This document shows, piece after piece, positions 1 through 8,686 of a stretch of 64,000 nucleotides of DNA. Every line of letters starts with the position of its first letter. Position 1 is the stretch's first letter. The stretch is from AC-32 sp963788215. GTDB lineage: Bacteria; Actinomycetota; Thermoleophilia; Gaiellales; Gaiellaceae. Location of the stretch: NCBI GenBank assembly GCA_963788215.1, contig CAWBFX010000005.1, positions 124,001-188,000 on the forward strand. Direction: 5' to 3'. The notes beneath the pieces were generated by a model that worked only from the letters and a program-made list of their open reading frames with translations, ran no database searches and was not told the DNA's origin. Both the position numbers and the translations under genes were made by a program.

Positions 1-2
1 CG

Positions 3-257
3 AACTGGAAGCACCGCTTCCAGGGCCGCGAGGCAGCCGGCGAGTACGGCGTGACGGAGCTCGGCTACACGCCGCGGCGCCTCAAGCAGCTTCTCCGCGC
101 CGAGGGCTTCACCGACATCCGCCGCTTCCACAACACACGCAAGCGCCTCTACTCGAACGCGCCCAGGGACGTGTTGGAGCACTTCGCCGAGCCGCTGGTC
201 TACCGCGCGCTCGGCCCGTTCTGGACTCAGATCTGGCTGCGCGCTACCGCGACCTGA
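3..257 (+). CDS. SAM-dependent methyltransferase, C-terminal fragment (cut by window edge)
   Basis: The reading frame is open from the left edge (frame of base 3) and stops at 257, giving about 84 residues of a C-terminus. The stretch GYTPRRLKQLLRAEGFTDIR, followed by a hydrophobic tail, resembles the last strands and helices of class I methyltransferases of the Methyltransf_11 type. The catalytic SAM-binding part lies outside the window, so the substrate cannot be judged. It converges on the O-antigen-ligase-like gene, and the two 3' ends overlap by 14 bases. The polysaccharide neighbour suggests, but does not prove, a role in glycan or lipid modification. Confidence 0.55.
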   Translation, partial: NWKHRFQGREAAGEYGVTELGYTPRRLKQLLRAEGFTDIRRFHNTRKRLYSNAPRDVLEHFAEPLVYRALGPFWTQIWLRATAT

Positions 258-2166
258 CCTGCTGCAGCAACGCGGGCGCGAGCGTCCCGTGCGGGTCGAG
301 CTCGACCGCCCGCTCGAGGGGAGCAACCGCGGCCTCGTGGTTCTTGACGCTGACCCAGAACGCCCCGAGCTCGTACCAGGCCATCCAGTTCAGCGGCTGC
401 AGGTCGACCGCCTTGACGTAGAGGTCGCGCGCCGCGCCGAGGTCGCCGAGCTGCTCCGCCGCGGCCGCTTCCACGAACAGCGGCTCCAAGGCAAGTGGAT
501 TCAGCGAGCGCGCGTCGTGCGCCCGCCGGGCCGCCTGCGCCGGTCGGCCGGCCTCGAGCGACGCGAGCGCCGAATCGGTCGACCGCTGCGCGAACCAGGG
601 AGTCAGGAGCGAGAACGCCACCACGACCGCCAGCGCGGCCGGAATCGGCGCGAGCGCCCAGCGCCGCTCCCGCACGAGAGGAGCCCCACTGCCGAGCAAG
701 ACCCCGGCCGAGACCAGGAACGGCGCGCAGACGGCGACGAAGTCCCAGTCGAAGTCGATGAGGGCGTGCAGGACGAAGCCGAGCACCCCAAGCGCGAGCG
801 CGAGCGCGACAGGCCGCTCCTCTCCGCCGAGCCTGCCAACCCGCCGGACGATCCCGATCCCCGCAGCCGCCAGCGAGCCGAGCGCCAGCAGCGCGCCGAC
901 GATCCCCGTCTCGCTCAGCAGCTGCAGCGGAACACTGTGCGGCTCGGTCGCCACGATCGCATCCGTCCGCAGCAGCCGGTGGGTCAGGTCGAAGGTCGCC
1001 GCGCCGGTTCCGCGCAGCGGCTGGTCCTCGAACGCCTGCCACGCCTCCTGCCACCACTGCCAGCGGCTCGTCGAGCTGATCGTCGTGAGCCGGCCCGGCC
1101 CGCTCGCCGTCGCGGCGCTTGCCGGCTGCTGCGTGAAGTCCCGCGCCCAGCTCGACGGCGAAGTGGTCGCCCCGATCACGGCGATCCCGGCGACGAGACA
1201 CAGCGCCAGCGCGCCCACCGCCGCCCGCGTCGCGAGCCGGCGGGCCCGCTCGGAGAGCTCCCGCCGCTCCTCGGCGAGCGAGCCGAGATATGCGACCGAG
1301 CCCACCAGGCAAGCCCCGAGCAGGAACACGAGCGCGAACCAGCCCCCGTCGTGCACCCGGACCGAGTGCGGCTGCAGGTCGTGAGCGAGCCCGGGCCGGG
1401 TGAACGTCCAGGCGCCGACCGCCGCGCCCAGTCCGCCGCCGAGCAAGAGCGCCGCCCCGCTCTCCAGCCACCGGGCGCGATCGGCGAGCAGCCAGGCGAC
1501 GACCAGCACGATCGCGACCACGACCCCGCCGCGTGAGTACGTCATCAGCACGCCGACGACGAGCCCGTAGAGGAAAACGGTTCCGGCGGCGCGAAGCCAG
1601 TGCGGATGCGCGCGCCGCGACGCCAGCCACAGAGCCAGTGGCAGACCGAAGTCGAAGAGCAGCGCGAGCGCGTTCCAGTAGCCGATCGGCGAGCTCAGCC
1701 GCGCAATGCGTCCGGACGAGCCCAGGGCCGGCACCGCCTTGCCGAGCAGCGCCCAGCCGAGGGTGATCGCGACGATCACCGAGAGCGCGAAGGCCCACCC
1801 GCGCTCCGCCCGTGGCACGTACGCGCCGAGAGCCAGCCCGATCACCGCGAACGCCACGTACACGAGCCCGCGGTTGAGGTAGTCCCACGAGCGATCGGGC
1901 TCGATCGACCAGAGCACGGAGAGCCCACACCAGCAGACGAAGGCGACGAGCAGCGTGAGCGCGACGACGGCCTCGCGCGCCAGCGCCGGCCACGCCGAGA
2001 CGAGCGCAACGGTCGCGACACCGGCGGCGACGGCCAGCGCGGCGAGCCCGATCCACGTCAAGCGGCCGTTCGAAGAGCCTCCCGAAAAGAGCGCCGAGAC
2101 GCCCACGAGCGCCCCGGCGGCCGCGAGCGGAAACAGCGCCGCGCGGCGCTCCAGGGCGCTCCACAT
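244..2166 (-). CDS. O-antigen ligase/polymerase-like membrane protein with C-terminal TPR
   Basis: This 640-residue protein has about ten to twelve hydrophobic segments over residues 10-500. The Wzy_C-like signature EPHSVPLQLLSETG lies near residue 410 within the large external loop region. It ends in a soluble tail (about 535-640) with TPR-like helical repeats (AARDLYVKAVDLQPLNW, AVAPLERAVELDP). O-antigen ligase family proteins with TPR tails join or polymerise surface glycans at the membrane. In a Gram-positive-type actinobacterium the substrate would be a cell-wall or capsular glycan, which is inference. Start is the ATG at 2166, and no other gene shares the strand upstream. Confidence 0.75.
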   Translation of the reverse strand: MWSALERRAALFPLAAAGALVGVSALFSGGSSNGRLTWIGLAALAVAAGVATVALVSAWPALAREAVVALTLLVAFVCWCGLSVLWSIEPDRSWDYLNRGLVYVAFAVIGLALGAYVPRAERGWAFALSVIVAITLGWALLGKAVPALGSSGRIARLSSPIGYWNALALLFDFGLPLALWLASRRAHPHWLRAAGTVFLYGLVVGVLMTYSRGGVVVAIVLVVAWLLADRARWLESGAALLLGGGLGAAVGAWTFTRPGLAHDLQPHSVRVHDGGWFALVFLLGACLVGSVAYLGSLAEERRELSERARRLATRAAVGALALCLVAGIAVIGATTSPSSWARDFTQQPASAATASGPGRLTTISSTSRWQWWQEAWQAFEDQPLRGTGAATFDLTHRLLRTDAIVATEPHSVPLQLLSETGIVGALLALGSLAAAGIGIVRRVGRLGGEERPVALALALGVLGFVLHALIDFDWDFVAVCAPFLVSAGVLLGSGAPLVRERRWALAPIPAALAVVVAFSLLTPWFAQRSTDSALASLEAGRPAQAARRAHDARSLNPLALEPLFVEAAAAEQLGDLGAARDLYVKAVDLQPLNWMAWYELGAFWVSVKNHEAAVAPLERAVELDPHGTLAPALLQQVRSR

Positions 2167-2294
2167 CAGAGGCGTGAGGCTAACACCGGGCCCCGTCCGC
2201 GCCCGTGTTTACAAAGAGATAACGTGGGGATCACGCACCAATCACGCAGTCAGGGCAGACTGTCGGGACCGGTCTTCCGGGCACGACTACACCT

Positions 2295-2909
2295 ATGCCT
2301 AAACGTCCAGTGTCTAAGCGCCCAGCCGTAGCGCTCATCCCAATCTTGGCAGCCCTCGCAGCGGGCCTGCTCGTGGTCCTCTTCCTGCCGGGCCAGGCCG
2401 CCGCGTCGACGCCGTGCTGGAAGAAGGTGCTGAACGACTGGTCGAACGGCCGAACGATCGGCTCCTACCCGCTCCACTGCTACCGCGACGCGATCCGGCA
2501 CCTGCCGGAGGACCTGCGCGACTACTCGAGCGCCGCCGACGACATCAACGCGGCCATGCAGGCCCAGATCGCGAAGCGCGGCACGCGCAGCCCGCAGTCG
2601 GTCAACAGCTCGAGCTCCTCGAACGGGAACGACCAGAACAACAACAGCGCCGGCGGCAACGGCAGCTCCGGTGGTGGCGGCGGCGGCTCCGGCCCGAGCG
2701 CGACCCGCGCCAACGCGGGCCCCGACCGCTCCGCCTACCGACGGACGATCGACAGCCTCGGGACGAGCAACGCGGACTCCCTCCCGATTCCGCTCCTCGT
2801 CCTCGCCTCCGTCGGTGCGCTCCTGCTCGCCGCTGCTGCGGCCCTCGGGACCACCAAGCGGGTGCGCGCCGTGCGAGCCGCCCGCCGCGGCCCTCCTCCG
2901 GCCGCTTAG
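2295..2909 (+). CDS. Secreted or membrane-anchored protein with Ser/Asn/Gly-rich linker
   Basis: This 204-residue protein has an N-terminal signal peptide (hydrophobic core at about 12-35 ending in GQAAA). A short folded part with two cysteines (about 40-90) follows. Next comes a low-complexity linker of Ser, Asn and Gly (about 100-135). A C-terminal hydrophobic segment (about 165-188) precedes a basic Arg-rich tail, which fits a type I membrane anchor with the linker outside the cell. I do not recognise a family. The upstream 128 bases are relatively AT-rich and probably hold the promoter. Confidence 0.6.
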   Translation: MPKRPVSKRPAVALIPILAALAAGLLVVLFLPGQAAASTPCWKKVLNDWSNGRTIGSYPLHCYRDAIRHLPEDLRDYSSAADDINAAMQAQIAKRGTRSPQSVNSSSSSNGNDQNNNSAGGNGSSGGGGGGSGPSATRANAGPDRSAYRRTIDSLGTSNADSLPIPLLVLASVGALLLAAAAALGTTKRVRAVRAARRGPPPAA

Positions 2910-3038
2910 ACCTCAGGCGCGAGCCTGAGTACACTTTCCGTAATGGCCCGCTGGTTCGCCATCGCACTGCGCCAAAACGGCTGATCCCCCGCTTCCAGCT
3001 CAGCGTCCGAGGAAGCGGCGGGACAGGGACGCGCTCGC

Positions 3039-3056
3039 GCGGCCGCTGACGGCCGC
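3039..3056. other. GC-rich hairpin in the leader of the GTPase gene
   Basis: A perfect 7-bp stem GCGGCCG/CGGCCGC closes a CTGA loop in the 193-base gap between the secreted protein and the GTPase. No T-tract follows. It may be a weak terminator for the upstream gene or part of the GTPase leader. Function is unassigned. Confidence 0.3.
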
Positions 3057-3102
3057 CGCAGGCGCGCGCCTTCCCGCATGACTTGAGAGGAAGGTGATCG
3101 CG

Positions 3103-4027
3103 ATGCCGATGCCGCATCGCACGCAGATGCAGGTGATCAAGCGCCGGCTCGTCGGCAAGGAAGGCGGCGAGCGGATCAAGGAGCTCCGCACGATCCTGAC
3201 GGAGCTGCCCGACTACAAGAACGGTCCCTACGCCGACATCCGCAAGTGGGTGGCCGGCCAGATCGGAGGAAGCGCAGGTGCGCAAGAAGGTGGTGCACCG
3301 CGACTCGATCGCGGTCCGGCGGGAGGGCGTCGCCCAGATCGCGCTCGTCGGGCCGCCGAACGCGGGCAAGTCGTCGCTGCTCCAGGCGGTCTCGAGCATC
3401 CAGATCAAGACGGGCGACTACGCCTTCACCACGACGCGGCCCGTGCCTGCGGTCACGCGGATCCGCGGCGTGCTGGTGCAGCTCGTCGAGATCCCCGGCC
3501 TGATCGAAGGCGCCAGCGACGACCGCGGCGGCGGCCGGGCCCTGCTCGGCGTCCTGCGCGGTGCGGACGCGATGGTGCTCTGCCAGGACGCGACCGCGTC
3601 GCTCGACGGCCTGCGCTCGGTGCGCGCGGAGCTCGAGACCGCCGGCATCGACAAGCCGGCTCTCGTCGCGGTCACCAAGATCGACGAAGCCGCCCCGCAG
3701 CGCGTCGACGAGATCGCGGAGCAGCTCGCCCTGCCCGCGATCGGCGTCTCGGTCCTCGACGACGCGAGCCTCGACCGCTTCCGCGACGCCGTCTGGGAGC
3801 TAACCGGGCTGATGCGCATCTACCTGCGCAGCCCCGGGCTGGGCGAGGCGGAACCGCATGCACTCGAGCCGGGAGCGACCGTCGTCGACGCGGCACGGCT
3901 GGTTCACCACGTCCTCGCTGAGACGTGTACCGGCGCGCACGTCACCGGCCCCTCGGCGAAGTTCGACCGCCAACGGGTCGGTCGAGAGCACGTCCTCGCC
4001 GACGGCGACACCGTCGAGATCGTTTAG
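3103..4027 (+). CDS. OBG/DRG-type GTPase with C-terminal TGS domain (frameshifted)
   Basis: G1 GPPNAGKSS, G3-like EIPGLIEGA and G4 TKID are all visible, followed by a TGS domain over the last 70 or so residues. This is the architecture of DRG/OBG translation-associated GTPases. The first 50 or so residues (from ATG 3103, preceded by gagaggaagg) form a charged helical N-domain in one frame; the G domain continues in the +1 frame. One extra G near 3265-3270 (atcggaggaag) explains the break, and removing it gives 307 residues. Alternatively, the G domain may start at GTG 3278, which has GGAGGA seven bases upstream. An Asp-to-Glu change in the G3 DxPG motif is unusual. Frameshift error is the favoured reading. 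Confidence 0.75.
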
Positions 4028-4074
4028 GCATCCAGCCGACCACCGGGACGTCGCGGGGCGGTAGCCTTGCACGC

Positions 4075-4407
4075 GTGGAAGAGGAGGTCGTCCCTGTCCT
4101 ATACGTCGAGGACGCAGCGCGCGCCGTCGCGTGGTACGGGCGCCTCGGATTCGAGAAGGAGTGGGAGCATCAGTTCGAGCCCGGCTTTCCCTGGTTCGTC
4201 TCGGTGGCTCGCGGGGACGTCCGGCTGTACCTCTCCGAGCACAAGGGCGATGCCGGGCCGAACACGCTCATCCATCTCTACGTCCGCGACGTCGACGCCG
4301 TCGCGAAGGAATACGGCGTTTCGGTCGACGAAGAGGGCCTTGCGGGACGGGAATGCGCGCTCGAAGATCCGGACGGAAACAGGCTTCGCGTGGCGACGCG
4401 CCGCTAG
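4075..4407 (+). CDS. Glyoxalase/bleomycin-resistance (VOC) family protein
   Basis: This 110-residue single VOC domain has the beta-alpha-beta-beta-beta pattern: VVPVLYVEDAARAVAWYGR at the N-terminus, then strands ending in CALEDPDGNRLRVATR. VOC proteins include glyoxalases, dioxygenases and antibiotic-binding proteins, and the substrate cannot be told from this sequence. The GTG at 4075 is chosen because homologues start just before the first VOC strand. It converges with the GFA gene, and the two stop codons share the palindrome CTAG at 4404-4407. Confidence 0.7.
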   Translation: MEEEVVPVLYVEDAARAVAWYGRLGFEKEWEHQFEPGFPWFVSVARGDVRLYLSEHKGDAGPNTLIHLYVRDVDAVAKEYGVSVDEEGLAGRECALEDPDGNRLRVATRR

Positions 4408-4817
4408 TACTCCTCGTTCTGAGGCAGGTCGTCGGTGATCTCGAACCAGGGCGCCTTGGAACCGACGAAGATGTGCTCGCTCGGCCGGATGGAAGGCGCG
4501 TCGACGAGCGACCCGAGCGCGACGTGCACGTACTCACCCTCGCGCACCACCGAGTAGAGGAGCGAGCCGCAGACGCCGCAGCGCGTGTGGTTCGCGTCGT
4601 CCTCGCCCCAGACGAGAAGCCTGTCCGCGCCCTCGACCACCTCGAGCTTCGCCCGCTCGATCCCCGCGAACGGCTTGAATGCCGACCCCGTCGACGCGCG
4701 GCAGTTCGAGCAATGGCAGTTGGCCGCGTAGAGGAACTCGTCGGTGACGCGGTAACGAACCGCCCGGCACTCGCAGCGGCCCCGTAGTTGTCGGCCCCCG
4801 ACCATGCGCCCATTCAT
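4404..4817 (-). CDS. GFA-family zinc protein (CENP-V/GFA domain)
   Basis: This 137-residue protein carries the GFA cysteine pattern: RGRCECRAVRY, then CHCSNC and later CGVCGS, for binding two zinc ions. Members were named after glutathione-dependent formaldehyde-activating enzyme, but most have no proven activity. The protein has near-normal length for the family. An in-frame ATG at 4805 is an equally possible start, since neither site has a clear Shine-Dalgarno. A second GFA gene lies at 47523-47927, and a formaldehyde-dehydrogenase-like gene lies at 40716; a shared aldehyde-detoxifying role is only a guess. Confidence 0.75.
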   Translation of the reverse strand: MNGRMVGGRQLRGRCECRAVRYRVTDEFLYAANCHCSNCRASTGSAFKPFAGIERAKLEVVEGADRLLVWGEDDANHTRCGVCGSLLYSVVREGEYVHVALGSLVDAPSIRPSEHIFVGSKAPWFEITDDLPQNEEY

Positions 4818-4897
4818 AGCGGTTGTAGGGTCGCGCTAAAGACTGGAGAGCCGGCAGCGAGCCGGTCGTAGCGCGCCGCCTGCTCACCTGGTATCCA

Positions 4898-5435
4898 ATG
4901 CCGATGGCCGAACTGGCACGCGTACTGCTAGAGCCCTGGGCCGAGGGCGACCTCCCCTTACTCCGCCGACTGATGGGCGATCCGCTCATGACCGAGCACC
5001 TCGGCGGGCCGGAGAGCGAAGAGAAGCTCGCGGAGCGCCAGGGTCGCTACGAGCGGATCGGCGACACCGGGACGGGCCGGATGTTCAAGATCGTCGACGA
5101 GGCAAGCGGCGAGCCCGCCGGCTCGGTCGGCTACTGGGAGAGGGACTGGCGCGACATGACCGTCTGGGAGACCGGGTGGATGGTCCTGCCCGAGTTCCAG
5201 GGCCGCGGGATCGCGAGGACGGCAACCCAGCAGGCGATCGACTCAGTTCGCGCCATAGGGAAGCACCGCTACCTCCACGCGTTTCCGTCGGTCGAGAACG
5301 GGCCTTCGAACGCGATCTGCCGCGAACTCGGGTTCGAGCTACTCGGAGGAGTGCGACTTCGAGTTTCCGCCCGGTCATCCCATGCGCTGCAATGACTGGC
5401 GCTTGGATCTGCACACGAACTCGCCTTCGGGCTAA
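4898..5435 (+). CDS. GNAT-family N-acetyltransferase (frameshifted near C-terminus)
   Basis: The fold begins LLEPWAEGDLPLLRRLM and contains the acetyl-CoA loop VLPEFQGRGIARTA, as in RimJ/RimL-like GNATs. In the literal frame the protein ends early, at 5395, with an unlikely tail. One surplus G around 5346 (ctcggaggagtgc) restores a family-like ending, ECDFEFPPGHPMRCNDWR, which runs to the TAA at 5433-5435 and gives 178 residues. The acceptor substrate is unknown. It converges on the MMPL exporter gene. Confidence 0.75.
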
Positions 5436-5474
5436 AGAAAGGACCAGCGGCACTGGGTCGTTCAGACTCGCGAC

Positions 5475-7623
5475 TCAGGAACCGGCGCTGGGGACCGCGA
5501 CGCCCTCGGGCCGCTCGCGCTCGACCTCGACCCGCGGGAGCCACTCGAGCCAGCTCGGCAGGTACCAGTTCCAGCGGTCCAGGATCCGCATCGCCGCGGG
5601 CATGAGCACCGAGCGGATGATGGTCGCGTCGATCAGCAGCGCGATCGCGACGCCGAAGCCCATCTGCTGGAACATGACCAGGTCGCCCATCGCGAAGCCG
5701 CCGAAGACCGCGACGATGATCAGCGCCGCGCCGGTGATCAGGCGCGCGGTCGAGGAAACGCCGTGCGTGACCGCCTCGACGGTCGACCCCGTCTGGTCGT
5801 AGCGCTCCTTGATCCGGCTGAGCAGGAACACCTGATAGTCCATCGACAGGCCGAACAGCACCGAGAACAGAAACAGCGGCACCCACGCCTCGATCGCATG
5901 CACGCGCTGGAAGCCGAGCAGCCCATTGCCGACCCCGTGCCGGAAGACGAGGATCACGAGCCCGTAGGCCGCGGTCACCGAGAGCAGGTTGAGCACGATC
6001 GACGTCGCGGCGATCACGATCGAGCGGAAGACGATCGTCAGCAGCACGAAGCTCAGGCCGAGCACGAAGACGAAGACGTATGGCAGCCACGTGTTCATGG
6101 CGTCGATGAAGTCGACGTTGTCGGCCGTGTCGCCGCCGACCACCACCCGCGCGTCGGTCCCACGGAAGGCCTCCGGGATCAGCGTCGACCGGAGACGCCG
6201 AACTGCGTCGAGCGCGGGCTCCCCGGTCTTGTCGCCGCCGATCTCGACGCCCACCGCGGCGACATCCGTCCCGTAGCGGACGTCGCTGCGCCCGAAGACG
6301 GGGTCGCCGCGGAGCTCGTTCCGCAGCCGCCCGATCGCAGCGCGCACCTCGGGCGAGCGCACGTTCCCCTCGACCGCGACCAGCGCCGGGCTCGAGCTCG
6401 CCTGCGGGAAGTAGCGGTTGAGCGCCTCGAAGCCCTGCTTCGACTCGAGCCGGTCGGGAAGCGTGCTGACTCCGCTCGCTCCCAGGTTGAGGCCGAGGAC
6501 CGGCACCGCGACCGCGACCAGAAGCGCCGTGAACGCGACCAGCGGCAGGACGGGCCGTCGCATCACGTAGCGCACGATCGCGCCCCAGAAGCGACTCTCC
6601 CCGCCCCCGCCTCCCATGAACGGGACCCGCAGCGAGTTCACGCGGTCGCCGAGGACGCCCAGCAGCGCCGGCAGGAGCGTGAGCGCCGCGAGCACCGAGA
6701 CGATCCCGACCACGATCGCGCCGGTCGCGAGGCTCTTCATCACGTTCGAGGGCACGAGCAGCATCCCGCTCAGCGCGATCACGAACATCGAGCCGCTGAA
6801 CAGCACCGCGCGGCTCGCGGTCGCGCCGGACGCGGCGATCGCGTCGAGCTGCGGCAGGCCGCCGGCCCGCTCCTCCCGGTAGCGCGAGACGACGAATAGC
6901 GAGTAGTCGATCCCGAGCGCCAGCCCCATCCCCGTGAGCATGTTCACGAAGAAGACCGAGAGCGACAGCGTCGCCGCGATCGGCCCGCAGAGCCCCAGCG
7001 CGACGATGATCGCGACGATCGCCATCACCAAAGGCACGAGCCCTGCGATCACGGCCCCGAAGACGAGGACGAGGATGATCAGCGCGGCGGGCAGGCCGAA
7101 CTCGAGCTCGCCCGATTTGAGGTCGTGCTGCGAGAGCTCGTTGAAGTCGTGGTCGAGCGTTCCCTCGCCGGTCATCACGACGCTGAAGCCGTTTTTCCCG
7201 TCGACGCCCTGGACGAGGCCGAGGAGCTTGTCGACGTCCGCCTTTCGCTGGACGCCGACCAGGATCGTGTGCCGGTCTGTGCGAGACGGCCGGCGGCAGG
7301 TACCGGTAGACGACGCCTGTTGCGTTCGCCTGCTTTCGGAGCCCGGCCAGGAAGGAGGTGAACGCCGGATCGCCCGCGGTGTGGGCGGCGGAGTGGACGA
7401 CGATCAGCTCGTCGACGCCGTTCTTGTCCTGCGGGAACCGGTAGAAGGCGTCCTCCGCCTGCTTCGACTCGGGGTTCCCGGTGACGTGGCCGTTCGTCGT
7501 CAGGTTTCCGGGCAGCAGGATCGCCGCCGAGGCCAGCGCGAGCACGATCGCCGCGACCCAGGCGAGGATGACCCGCCACGGATGGCGGCTCGACATGCGC
7601 GCCAGGCGCTCGGTCACGCCCAT
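5475..7623 (-). CDS. MMPL/RND-family membrane exporter (frameshifted)
   Basis: The protein is about 715 residues once the break is repaired, typical of bacterial MMPL proteins. It has an N-terminal membrane helix (WRVILAWVAAIVLALASA), an external domain, then two blocks of membrane helices separated by a second external domain. The conserved GxxxDY-type segment ALGIDYSLFVVSRYREE lies in the first block and GLSMDYQVFLLSRIKERYD in the second; these Asp-Tyr pairs serve proton coupling in the family. One extra base near 7285 shifts the frame between PPAVSH and DRHTILVGVQRKADVDK. MMPL proteins export lipids or drugs; the cargo here is unknown. It is divergent from the flippase-like gene at 7695. 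Confidence 0.85.
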
Positions 7624-7694
7624 CGCGTCCAGTATGCACGTACGTCGGGGGCTCGCCTGGGCGCTCAGCCGCGTTGCTGCGAAGCTGTGCCGGC

Positions 7695-8660
7695 ATGGTT
7701 CTCGCCAGCGTCCTGGGTGACCTGTGGGACTGGGTAGCCGGAGTGTTCACGCGGATCGGCGACGTCTCGCCGTACTGGCTCGTCGTGGCGCTCGCCCTCA
7801 AGACCTGCGAGTCGGCTCTCCTCGGGCTGACCTGGCGGAACATCCTGCGCGCGGCCTACCCGACGAGCGGCCTCTCGTTCAAGACCGCGTGGGGTGCCTC
7901 CCAGGGCGGAACGGCGATCAACGCGCTGGCGCCCGCCCAGGCCGGGACGGCCGCGATGCTCGGGATCTTCCGAACGAGCGTCCGCGGCGCCTCCGTGGCG
8001 GGCGTGACCACGGCCGCCTTCGTCCAGGCGAGCTTCTTCCTCGTGCTGAGCGTGTTGATGGTGATCGGCGTCGCGGTCTCGAGGCCGCACACGGTCTCGA
8101 AGGGCTCCCCGGCCGACGAGTCGGGCAACTTCTTCTCCGCGCACCCGCTGCTCATTCCACTCGTCGTCGTTGCGGTGATCGTCGTCCTCGTCTTGGTCTG
8201 GCCCCGGATCAAGCCACGGCTCGCCAAGGAGTGGCACAAGGCCAAGCAAGGCGCCGCGATCTTCAGCGACTGGCGCCGCTACGCGCGCGATGTGGCGGCC
8301 CCGTCCGCGGCCTCGTACGCCTGCCGGATCGGCGTGAACATCGTCTTCATGGCGGCCTTCCACCTGCCCGTCACCGCGTTCACCGTCTTCCTCGTGGCCT
8401 CGTCGCACATGCTCTCCGGGATCTTCGCGATCACTCCGGGAGGCGTCGGCCAGACGCAGGCGCTCGACGTCGCCACGCTGAGCCAGTACGCCTCGACCAA
8501 GAGCGTGGCGGCGTTCTCGATCACCCAGGACTCGATCCTCACGATCTGGAACGTCGTGCTGGGGATCGCGGTGATGCTCTGGGCGTTCGGCTGGCATCAG
8601 GTGCGCGACCTGTTCTCGAAGAGCTTCCACAAGCACGCGCACGAGCCCGCCGCGTCGTGA
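7695..8660 (+). CDS. Lysylphosphatidylglycerol synthase TM-region/UPF0104-like membrane protein
   Basis: About 321 residues with seven or eight membrane helices. The family-like motifs are QGGTAINALAPAQAG early and a late segment FAITPGGVGQTQALD, matching the flippase-like LPG_synthase_TM family. There is no soluble C-terminal synthase domain, so a membrane or transport role, not lysyl transfer, is likely. ATG 7695 is preferred over the in-frame TTG at 7674. The C-terminus is His/Lys-rich (KSFHKHAHE). It ends 26 bases before the cyclase gene and may be co-transcribed with it. Confidence 0.7.
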   Translation: MVLASVLGDLWDWVAGVFTRIGDVSPYWLVVALALKTCESALLGLTWRNILRAAYPTSGLSFKTAWGASQGGTAINALAPAQAGTAAMLGIFRTSVRGASVAGVTTAAFVQASFFLVLSVLMVIGVAVSRPHTVSKGSPADESGNFFSAHPLLIPLVVVAVIVVLVLVWPRIKPRLAKEWHKAKQGAAIFSDWRRYARDVAAPSAASYACRIGVNIVFMAAFHLPVTAFTVFLVASSHMLSGIFAITPGGVGQTQALDVATLSQYASTKSVAAFSITQDSILTIWNVVLGIAVMLWAFGWHQVRDLFSKSFHKHAHEPAAS

Positions 8661-8686
8661 TCGATTCCCAGTCGTAGGCTTCGCGC

